From: DASRIA01 sp963768885
Lineage (GTDB): Bacteria; Actinomycetota; Thermoleophilia; Solirubrobacterales; JBBDJG01
Length of the DNA: 64,000 nucleotides
Reading direction: 5' to 3'
NCBI GenBank assembly: GCA_963768885.1
Contig: CAVYJN010000014.1
Span: forward strand, 62,001-126,000
Shown here: piece after piece, positions 56,704-64,000 of the stretch
How the letters are laid out: each line of letters opens with the position of its first letter
Position numbering within the stretch: position 1 is the first letter of the stretch
Position numbers and translations under genes: made by a program
Notes under the pieces: generated by a model
Seen by the model: the letters and a program-made list of their open reading frames with translations, nothing else
Told to the model about the DNA's origin: nothing
Database searches by the model: none

Positions 56704-56715
56704 GAGGAGTATCCG

Positions 56716-59165
56716 ATGCCCGGTTTCCGTTCGTTCGCGCTCGCGACCGCCGTCGCCGCCCTCTGCGTGGTCGCGCCGCCGGCGCCGGCCGCCGAGCTTC
56801 TCTCGACCACGTTGTCCTCCGCCTCCTCGGCGCAGCGCGAGTGCTTCGCGCGCCCCGCGGGAGCCGGCGCCGCCGGGGTCGTGTCGCGCCAGGTCGCCGC
56901 ACCGACGAGCGGCATCGTGTCGGCCCGGCTGGGCGCCGCCTCCGGCGACTGGGACCTCGCGGTCTTCGACGCCGCCGGCCGGACCGTGGGCGCCTCCGCG
57001 GGCTTCAACGCCGTGGAGGTCGCCGAGGGCTTCGTGGGCCGGGCATCGCACCCTGACCGTGCAGGCCTGCCGCATCTCAGGCTCGGCCTCGAGCGCGACG
57101 CTCGACGTCGCGTTCGCGCCGATCCCGACCGGCGCGGTGGCCGAGAAGGCCCAGCTCGTCGAGGTGGAGACGCCGACGGCCTTTCACAAGACGCTCCTGA
57201 ACGCGCTCGGGGTGGACGTCACCGAGCACGGCGGCCCCGGCTACGTGAGCGCGGTGCTCTACGGCGACGAGGACGTCGACAAGCTGCGGGCAGGCCGGCC
57301 TCGGCTACGAGGTGAAGATCCCGGACCTCGCCGAGCGCGCGCGCGCCAACGCGCGCGAGGACATCGCCTTCGCCGCCGCGACCGGCAGCTCCGGCCTGCC
57401 CAGCGGGGTCGACGCCTACCGGCACCTGTGGGAGTACGAGTACGCGCTGAAGGAGCTCGCGCGCCATTACCCCAACCTCGCGCGGCCGATCACGCTGCCC
57501 TACAGGACCAACGAGGGCCGCGAGGTCCAGGGCGTGGAGATCACCAGGGACGCCGCCAACTGGCGCGACGGCAAGCCCGTCTACGTGCAGCTGGGCGTCC
57601 ATCACGCACGCGAATGGCCTTCGGGCGAGCACGCGATGGAGTTCGCGTTCGACCTCACGATGAACTACGGCAAGAGTGAGCGCATCACGAGCCTCGTGGA
57701 CCGGGTCCGCACGGTCGTCGTCCCGGTCGTCAACCCCGACGGGTTCAACCTCTCGCGCGAGGCCCCGGTCGACCTGCGCGACGTGACAGGCGTCGGCTAC
57801 GACAACGACGCCTACGCGGTGATGTCCCTGGCCGAGCCTTTCTTCGCCTACAAGCGGCGCAACTGCCGGCCGGTGGACGGCCAGCCCTCGCCTCCCGGCG
57901 CCTGCGGCCTGGCGCCCCTCCGCTACACGGGCGTCGACCCCAACCGCAACTACGGCGGCTTCTGGGGCGGCCCGGGAGCGAGCTCGCTGCCCGCGTACGA
58001 CACCTACCGCGGCGCCGCGCCGTTCTCCGAGCCCGAGACCCGGAACATCAGGGACCTGGTCTCGAAGCGCCAGGCAACGACGCTGATCACCAACCACACG
58101 TTCAGCAACCTCGTGCTGCGCCCGCCGGGACTGCGCGCCCAGGGGCCGCCGCCCGACGAGGGCATCTACAACGACCTCGGCGAGCGCATGGCCGCGCAGA
58201 ACGGCTACACGAACGAGCCTGCCTACGCCCTGTACGACACCACGGGCACCACCGAGGACTGGAGCTACTACGCGACCGGCGGCCTCGGCTACACGTTCGA
58301 GATCGGCCGCGACGAGTTCCACCCGCCCTTCGAGGGCGTGGTCGGCCAGTACATGGGCGCCGGCGCCTATGCCGGAAAGGGCAACCGCGAGGCGTTCTTC
58401 CTCGCGATGGAGAACGCCGCCGACGCCTCGAAGCACTCCGTGATCGCGGGATCCGCCCCGCCCGGCGCCCAGCTGCGGCTGCGCAAGGCGTTCGTGACCG
58501 AGACCTCGAACGTGCGCACCCTCTCCACCGGCGCGCTGAACATCCCCGAGGTGGAGGAGGATCCCGCCAACCAGGGCGCGAAGATCCGCTTCCTCGACGT
58601 GCTCGACACGTGGATGAAGGTCCCGGCATCGGGAGCCTTCGAGTGGCACGTGAACCCGTCCACCCGGCCGATCCTGGCCGAGCAGCGGATCCCCGGGGTG
58701 GCGGAGAGCCCCTACCGCACGCAGACCTACGAGAACAGCGACCCCACGCTGCCCGGCGACCACATCGACAAGGAGTTCTCGATCACCGACTCCGACGACG
58801 CGCGCCTGTTGAAGGTGAGCCTCGACTGGGCCACGCCCGACGACTACGACCTCGAGATCTACCTGAAGCAGGCCGACGGGACGCTCAAGACGATGCCCGG
58901 GTCCGGCGGGCCGCCCGGCGCAAAGGAGGAGGCTTTCATCGACGACCCGCCGGTCGGCGACTACGTCCTGCGGGTCGTGAACTTCGCGGCGGTCACGCCC
59001 GCGTGGACGCTGAAGGCCGAGGTCTTCGCGCCCGGCCCCGACGTCGTGACCGGCGGCGGCAAGGAGGCCTGGAAGCTCACCTGCCACACCGCCGGCACCG
59101 CCAAGACCCAGAAGGTCTACGTCGAGCGCGGCGGGCGGGTGACCGTCGGCAATCCCTGCAACTAG
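56716..59165 (+). pseudogene. secreted M14 zinc carboxypeptidase with two one-base frameshifts
   Basis: The 815-residue reconstructed product has a signal peptide (SFALATAVAALCVVAPPAPAA), an N-terminal beta region and an M14 domain. Zinc ligands are GVHHAREWPSGEH (H-x-x-E) and LITNHTFSN; the catalytic Glu is in GYTFEIGRDE; the substrate region is DPNRNYGGFWGG. The C-terminus is a P-domain-like beta-sandwich. The frame breaks at about 57037-57041 (extra C) and 57297-57300 (extra G). Removing both joins three open segments without gaps. Probably an extracellular peptidase. Insertion errors seem likelier than decay because the rest is intact. Confidence 0.82.
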
Positions 59166-59207
59166 GCAGGGGAAGGGATTCGCGCGCTGCCGTGGAAGCA
59201 GCGCGCG

Positions 59208-59597
59208 ATGGCTTCGACGGCGAGACGCGCCGCCGCCCCACGTGCAAGGAGAGCCTCCGGTGGCCGGCGGCCCGCCCGCGCGCGGCCGGGGACGGTCGGC
59301 GCCCAGGCGATCTCGCTGCGCGGGATCCGGTGGGACCGGGTCGCGCGACTCAGCCTGCTGATGGCGCTCGGCGTGGTGCTCCTGCTCTACGTCAAGCCCG
59401 CGACGCGGTACTTCGAGGCCTGGCAGCTGAGCCGGGACACCAGCTCCGAGGTACGCGACCTGCGCACCGACAACGCCCGGCTGCGGGCCCGCAAGCGCGA
59501 GCTCGGGCAGGCCTCGAGGGTGGAGCTGGAGGCACGCCGCATGGGGATGGCACGCCCCGGCGAGCGGGTCTACGTCGTGCGCGGCCTTCCCAGGTAG
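59208..59597 (+). CDS. FtsB/DivIC-like septum formation protein
   Basis: A 129-residue single-pass membrane protein. A basic, Arg/Ala-rich cytoplasmic N-terminus (1-43) is followed by a membrane helix (ARLSLLMALGVVLLLYV, about 45-62), then a coiled coil (DTSSEVRDLRTDNARLRARKREL) and the RMGMARPGERVYVV end typical of this family. It would be part of the divisome FtsQ-FtsB-FtsL complex. Position after eno matches actinobacterial order, although here the M14 gene intervenes. Confidence 0.85.
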   Translation: MASTARRAAAPRARRASGGRRPARARPGTVGAQAISLRGIRWDRVARLSLLMALGVVLLLYVKPATRYFEAWQLSRDTSSEVRDLRTDNARLRARKRELGQASRVELEARRMGMARPGERVYVVRGLPR

Positions 59598-59638
59598 GCC
59601 TGCCGGGAAGCCACATCCGCCGTGCTAGCTTGGCCCTC

Positions 59639-59980
59639 GTGGAAGCCGGGCTTCAAACCGCAGTCTTCCAATGGGAGGAGGGGTACGCGCGCGTGCAGGC
59701 CACGCGGTCGGACCCTCAGCGCCACCGGGCGCTCGCACGCGCCGTCGCGGCCGTCCAGGACGAGCTGCGCAAACGGCTCGGCTCGCGCTTCACCGTCGGT
59801 GAGCTGGTTGCGCTCTACCGCGAGAGCGGCGACTCGCTGACCGACGTCGGGACGGCGGCGGTGCCGGCCGAGGAGGATCTCGGCGAGGTCTCGGCGGCGG
59901 GCGACGCGGCGTTCTACCTCTACATGCGCGAGGCGTCGGACTTCGCCGGCGGCCGCCCCACGCCGAGCGCGCGACGCTGA
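59639..59980 (+). CDS. conserved-looking 113-residue protein of unknown function
   Basis: A soluble, helical protein beginning VEAGLQTAVFQWEEGYARVQ; the middle (ALARAVAAVQDELRKRLGSRFTVGELVALYRE) looks like a compact helical domain, and SDFAGG lies near the end. The GTG start is supported by TAGCTT at 59626-59631, 7 bases upstream, suggesting a leaderless transcript. It abuts the next, convergent gene with no base between the stop codons. Confidence 0.65.
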   Translation: MEAGLQTAVFQWEEGYARVQATRSDPQRHRALARAVAAVQDELRKRLGSRFTVGELVALYRESGDSLTDVGTAAVPAEEDLGEVSAAGDAAFYLYMREASDFAGGRPTPSARR

Positions 59981-60670
59981 CTACTCGTCGTCCTCGTCGT
60001 CCTCGGGCTCGTCGTCGGGGCCGGGACCCCCGGCCCGCGCGCGGCGGATCACGATCGAGTCGGCCTCCAGCGTGACCGTCACCGCGCGGTGCCCGGCCCA
60101 GTGCTCGGAGTACACGGGGTTGTCGACGACCGCCGGGTCGAGCCACAAGCCGTAGCCCTCCTCGCCGTGGTCGAACGTCGCCTCGAACGCGTTGCGACGC
60201 GCGCGGTGGCGCCGCCCGCCGCGTCGGCCCCGGCGGCGGCGAGGGCGGCGCTCGCCGTCCTCGTCCTCGCGCGCCTCGGCGCTGTCGTCGACGCGGCTCT
60301 CGACGCGCTCGTCGTCGCGGTCGCCGTCACGAGGCGCGCGCGGCGCGCGGCGGCGCGGGCCCCGGCTGCTTCCTCGCCGGCGCGGCTCCGCCCGTTCGCG
60401 GGAGCGAGGCCGTTCGCTCTTCGCGGCCTCTTCCTCCTCTTCTTCCTCTTCCTCGATCTCGTCGGCCGGCTCGGGCGCCGGCACCGAGAGGGGATCGGCC
60501 GGCCTCAGCGCGGTCGCTTCGTCCTCGTCGAGCTGGTGCTCGCGCTTGAACCGGGCGAGGTCATCGACGCCGATGTCGAGCTTGTGCGCGATCCAGGCGT
60601 CGGTGCGGCCCTGGCGCACCCACAGCCGAATCTGGTTCAGCTGGGATCGCAGGGATGGTTGGCGTCGCAA
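59981..60670 (-). CDS. low-complexity acidic/basic protein with N-terminal HTH-like segment
   Basis: About 229 residues. The N-terminus (LRSQLNQIRLWVRQGRTDAWIAHKLDIGVDDLARFKREH) resembles a small helix-turn-helix. Then comes an acidic run (nine consecutive Glu residues), a long Arg-rich, RGR-rich region like an RNA- or DNA-binding tail, and a C-terminal folded part (ATFDHGEEGYGLWLDPAVV to SIVIRRARA) before another acidic end. This architecture suggests a nucleic-acid-associated protein; function unknown. The start is a TTG at 60670 with a TATCCC-like -10 about 20 bases upstream. Confidence 0.6.
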   Translation of the reverse strand: MRRQPSLRSQLNQIRLWVRQGRTDAWIAHKLDIGVDDLARFKREHQLDEDEATALRPADPLSVPAPEPADEIEEEEEEEEEAAKSERPRSRERAEPRRRGSSRGPRRRAPRAPRDGDRDDERVESRVDDSAEAREDEDGERRPRRRRGRRGGRRHRARRNAFEATFDHGEEGYGLWLDPAVVDNPVYSEHWAGHRAVTVTLEADSIVIRRARAGGPGPDDEPEDDEDDE

Positions 60671-60907
60671 AGTCTGGTCCGTGGGGATAGTGTTGGCGGA
60701 GTCCCGCGCCCGGCCGCGAAAAGTGCCGGCCCGGGGCTGGCAGGAGCTCCGGACACGATTCTACGGGGTTGCCAGGCGGGCAGGATCAGAGCCGCCGGTC
60801 GGGAAAGACACAACGGATGCGAAACCGACCGGCCCCGTTGATTCGGTCCTGCTTTGCTGGTTTAGTTAGGCGGCGGGCGACAATGCGGGCATGGAGGGCC
60901 AAATAAC

Positions 60908-61138
60908 TTGCTTGTCCTTACGAGAAAATCGAACCAGAGCATCATGATCGGGGACGACATCGAAGTCTCGGTCCTGTCGATCATGGGCGAGAAGGTCCGT
61001 ATCGGCATCCAGGCGCCCCGCACCATCCCCGTGTTCCGCAAAGAGGTCTACCTCGAGATCCAGCAGGAGAAGGCGACCGGCGGTCGTGCCGAGGTCGAGA
61101 AGGCGCTCGAGAACCTCTCCAGCGAGGATCGCAGCTAG
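60908..61138 (+). CDS. csrA: carbon storage regulator CsrA
   Basis: RNA-binding post-transcriptional regulator that blocks ribosome access at GGA motifs. The 76-residue protein starts MLVLTRKSNQSIMIGDDIEV and continues with IGEKVRIGI-like MGEKVRIGIQAPRTIPVFRKEVYLEI; the RNA-binding basic residues are present. The C-terminus is about 15 residues longer than the E. coli form. Start is a TTG with GGAGGG at 60893-60898. CsrA in Gram-positives usually acts on flagellin with FliW; no flagellar gene lies in the window. Confidence 0.93.
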   Translation: MLVLTRKSNQSIMIGDDIEVSVLSIMGEKVRIGIQAPRTIPVFRKEVYLEIQQEKATGGRAEVEKALENLSSEDRS

Positions 61139-61156
61139 CAGCCGGACGCCGAGCCG

Positions 61157-61390
61157 CTAGCCCATCAGCCAGGCAAGCGTCTCGAACATCGCCACGGTGA
61201 CGATCACCACCGTGAGCGCGATCGAGAAGATCAGCAGCAGGAACCGCAGCTGCTGGCCCCGTTCTATCTTGGCCCGGCGGCGCGTGCGGGTCCGCTTCTG
61301 CGCCGCGCGGCGCAGCTGCTCGCGCTGATGGCGCTCGACGACCGCCTGCTCCTCGAACTCCCGTTCGAGCTGGGCCATGCTCTGACGCAT
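61157..61390 (-). CDS. small single-pass membrane protein
   Basis: A 77-residue protein with an N-terminal charged coiled-coil-like part (MAQLEREFEEQAVVERHQRE), a basic stretch (KRTRTRRRAKIERG) and a C-terminal membrane helix (FLLLIFSIALTVVIVTVAM). The ATG at 61390 is 8 bases after a GGGGAG site; an ATG at 61396 is too close to it. It lies 22 bases downstream of selB on the same strand and may be co-transcribed. Function unknown. Confidence 0.65.
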   Translation of the reverse strand: MRQSMAQLEREFEEQAVVERHQREQLRRAAQKRTRTRRRAKIERGQQLRFLLLIFSIALTVVIVTVAMFETLAWLMG

Positions 61391-61412
61391 CCGCATAGCT
61401 CCCCGCAAGCTA

Positions 61413-63258
61413 CTAGAAACGACGGGTCCGCAACACGTGTCTGTCCCCGTCCCGGCGCGTGATCCGGCGTGCGTCGAGGTGCTCGAGGATGGCCTGGGCG
61501 TGCTTGCGGCCGATTCCCAGCGCATCGCGCAGCCCGGCGATCGTGATCGCGCCCTCGCGCTCACACGCCGCCACCGCCACGTCGGTGGCCTCCGCCAGCG
61601 CTTCCGGGTCGAAGTAGATCCCGGGCGCGGCGCGGACCAGGGTCCCCTCGGCCGCGAGCCGGTCGAGGCTCGCCACCGCATCCCCGCGCGTGGCTCCCAC
61701 CTCCCGGGCGAGCGCGTCCGGGGCGCGCGGCGCCTGCCGGTCGGCCCTCACGAGCCCGGCGAGGCGCTCGGCCAGCGGGTCGCGCGGTCGTGACGCGGCG
61801 CTCAGCACGCCGGCGCGCTCGCTGAGCGCTCCGGTCGTGACGAGCTCCTCGGCCACGGCCGACACCGCCTCGGGCCGCAGCGCGACCATCCGCGCAAGCG
61901 CGCCGCGGCCCACCCCACGCTCCGCGCCCTCGACCGCACGCAGGACGTCGGCGCGTGCGCGCTCGAGGCCGGCCAGGCGTGAACCAGCGTCGTTCCGCGC
62001 GCCCGGCACGGGCGGCCTCGCCGGCGCGCACGAGGTCCTCGAGGAGCTCCTCCCCGGCCTCGGGCCCGACCCCCGACGGGGACGCCTCGAGCTCGATGCG
62101 CAGCGCCTCCAGCGGATCACCGTCGCGGCGGGCGCGCAGCGTCCGCACTTGCGACGCACCGGCGCCGTGCTTGCGCGGCGCCGGGTCGAGCACGATCCCT
62201 CCCGCGACCGTGTCCGGTGGAGCGACCCGGCGCAGCACGAAACGGTCTCCGGGAGCCGGCACGAGCGGCCGCTGGAGGCGCAGCTGTACGAGGCCCTCCT
62301 CGCCCGGGCCGAGCTCCCCGGCCTCGAGCGGCACGACGCGTGCCGCGGCGTCGCGGGTGCCGTGGTGCACATGCACGACCGACCCCGCGCGCAGCGCGCG
62401 GGCGCCGGGCAGGACCCGCGCGGTGGCGTCGATCAGATAGGTGGGCGTGAGCGTCGCGGCGGGGTCGACGACCACGTCGCCACGGTGCACCTCGGCGCGG
62501 TCCACGCCGGCCAGGTTGAGCGCGACGCGCTGGCCCGCCGACGCGGAGGCGACGAGCTGGTCGTGGACGTGCAGCGAGCGGATCCGCGAGCGCCTGCCGT
62601 GCGGCTCGATGCGCACGTCCGCGCCTTCCACGAGCTCCCCCGACCACAAGGTGCCGGTGACGACCGTGCCGATACCGCGCAGCGTGAACGACCGGTCGAC
62701 GTGCAGGCGTGCAGGCGCGTCCCGCAGCGCGCGCGGCCGCAGCGCGCCGGCGGAGCGCTCCAGGGCGTCGAGCAGATCGCCGAGGCCGGTGCGCGCCACC
62801 GCGCTGACCGCCACGATCGGCGCATCCCGGTACGGGGTGCCGGCGAGCAGGTCGGCAACCTCCGCGGCCGCGAGCGCGCCGCCTTCGCGGTCCACGAGGT
62901 CCGCCTTCGTGAGCGCCACCACTCCCGACCCGACCTCGAGCAGCTCGAGAACGGCGAGATGCTCGCGCGTCTGCGGCATCACCCCGTCGTCGGCCGCCAC
63001 CACGAGCAGGAACATGTCGACGCCCGTCGCGCCCGCGACCATCGCCCGCACGAACCGCTCGTGCCCGGGAACGTCCACCACGCCGAGCGCGCGGCCGGAC
63101 GGGAGGTCGAGCCGGGTGAACCCGAGCTCGATCGAGATCCCGCGCGCGCGCTCCTGCGGGAGCCGGTCCGTGTTGACGCCGGTCAGCGCCTCGACCAGGG
63201 CGGTCTTGCCGTGGTCGATGTGACCGGCGGTCCCGAGCGTCAGCGGCGCGGGCTGCAT
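61413..63258 (-). pseudogene. selB: selenocysteine-specific elongation factor SelB with one-base frameshift
   Basis: SelB delivers selenocysteyl-tRNA to UGA codons marked by a SECIS element. The GTPase domain is clear: GTAGHIDHGKTALVEALTG (G1), DVPGHERF (G3) and TKADL (G4). Two beta-barrel domains follow, then C-terminal winged helices, the last ending ITIAGLRDALGIGRKHAQAI and HVLRTRRF. At about 61971-61977 one extra base separates RRWFT from LAGLERARADV. Corrected length is about 614 residues, normal for SelB. selA ends 2 bases upstream, so they form an operon. Confidence 0.87.
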
Positions 63259-63260
63259 CG

Positions 63261-64000
63261 TCAGCCGAGCGCCGCCAGCACCCCGCGCACCACGAAGTCG
63301 ACCTCCACCTCGGCGATCGTGCGCGGGTCGAGCAGCACCGCCTCGTCGCGCACCCGCGCGACGATCGGCGGGTCGCCGGCGCGCAGCCGCGCGTGGAGCT
63401 CCGCCGCGCCCAGCGCGGGCGCCGTCACCGCGACCGCCGGGCCCTCGAGCTCGAGCATCGGGAGCGATCCTCCCCCCGCGCGCCCGGCCGACGGGACGAT
63501 GCGCGCGGACCCCCGCCCCTCCGCGCCCGCGGCGATCCCGGCGTGGATCGCCTTGGCGCGCGCCTCGAGCTCGGCGCGCGGCGCGGCGAGCATCTCGAAG
63601 ACCGGGATCTCACGGACAGCCCGATCCGGATCGAGGTGGAGGCGCAACGTCGCCTCGAGCGCGGCCAGCGAGAGCTTGTCGATCCGCATCGCGCGCGCCA
63701 GCGGGTGGTCGCGCATGCGCTCGACCGCCGCCTCCGTTCCCGCCACGATCCCGGCCTGCGGCCCGCCGAGCAGCTTGTCCGCCGAGAAGCACACGAGGTC
63801 CGCGCCCGCGGCGATGCTCTCGCGCACCGCCGGCTCCTGCGCGAGCACGTCGCCCAGCGCGTCGTCGCGGTGCGCGAGCACGCCCGACCCGATGTCGTCG
63901 ATCAGCAGCACGTCACGGCCGCGCGCGAGCACCGCCAGATCGCTCAGCGCGGCCTCCTCGGTGAACCCGACCGTCTTGAAGTTCGATGCGTGCACCCGCA
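63261..64000 (-). CDS. selA: L-seryl-tRNA(Sec) selenium transferase SelA (5' end outside window)
   Basis: PLP enzyme converting Ser-tRNA(Sec) to Sec-tRNA(Sec). The C-terminal 246 residues are present. RVHASNFKTVGFTEEAAL, LLIDDIGSG (PLP-facing Asp) and CFSADKLLGGPQAG (the Schiff-base Lys) are typical, as is the small C-terminal domain with PPIVARV. The frame is open through the window edge, so no start is visible. It is directly followed by selB. Confidence 0.94.
   Translation of the reverse strand, partial: RVHASNFKTVGFTEEAALSDLAVLARGRDVLLIDDIGSGVLAHRDDALGDVLAQEPAVRESIAAGADLVCFSADKLLGGPQAGIVAGTEAAVERMRDHPLARAMRIDKLSLAALEATLRLHLDPDRAVREIPVFEMLAAPRAELEARAKAIHAGIAAGAEGRGSARIVPSAGRAGGGSLPMLELEGPAVAVTAPALGAAELHARLRAGDPPIVARVRDEAVLLDPRTIAEVEVDFVVRGVLAALG

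Noticed and set aside
56581..56710. c-di-AMP (ydaO) riboswitch upstream of a cell-surface hydrolase
   Set aside because: Location fits actinobacterial precedents, but the conserved ydaO core elements could not be found in the leader.

Overview
This is high-GC DNA with dense, mostly co-oriented genes, many GTG and TTG starts and 4-base start/stop overlaps, typical of Actinomycetota. The actinobacterial housekeeping order together with csrA and selAB suggests class Thermoleophilia (Solirubrobacterales-like). That placement is inference.

Layout. (a) 1-13.5 kb is core: ROK kinase end, rsmI, a methyltransferase, a membrane serine protease, an M23 peptidase, an FAD monooxygenase with RidA, then metG-eamA-tatD-rsmA-ispE, a DedA-PAP2 fusion and a PucR-type regulator. 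(b) 13.76-29.5 kb holds an intact tRNA-Gln(TTG) followed by two tandem segments. Each ends in a copy of the 3' part of that tRNA (22141-22183 and 29457-29493), the mark of integration at a tRNA gene. They carry signalling genes (alpha/beta-hydrolase-cyclase, FHA-HTH, kinase-cyclase-STAND-WD40, cyclase-NB-ARC), a lipoprotein, a TolB-like protein and two secreted repeat proteins. No integrase is seen. (c) 29.5-41.5 kb is accessory: MMPL transporter, multicopper oxidase with an inserted metal-binding module, several secreted proteins, catalase-like protein, amidohydrolase, aldo/keto reductase, cupin, methyltransferase, and TetR divergent from an R2lox-like oxidase. (d) 42.6-59.6 kb is core again: glmU-prs, an ABC1 kinase, rplY-pth-MFS, mfd, a parvulin chaperone, mazG-eno, a secreted M14 carboxypeptidase and an FtsB/DivIC-like protein. 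(e) 59.6-64 kb has two uncharacterised genes, csrA and a selA-selB operon cut by the window edge.

Blocks (a) and (d) follow the order known from Mycobacterium tuberculosis (rsmI, metG, tatD, ksgA, ispE, glmU, prs, rplY, pth, mfd, mazG, eno, ftsB-like), so 13.5-42 kb looks like a variable region opened inside a conserved block.

Two features run through the window. Many genes have a TANNNT-type -10 box only 6-9 bases before the start codon, which points to leaderless transcripts. Six genes (RidA, ispE, MMPL, pth, M14 peptidase, selB) are broken by single extra bases, seven in all and all of +1 sign. Because ispE and pth should be essential, sequencing insertions are the simplest cause. No stretch longer than about 300 bases lacks a gene. 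The longest gap, 13473-13757, holds a gene remnant, a terminator hairpin and a structured tRNA leader.
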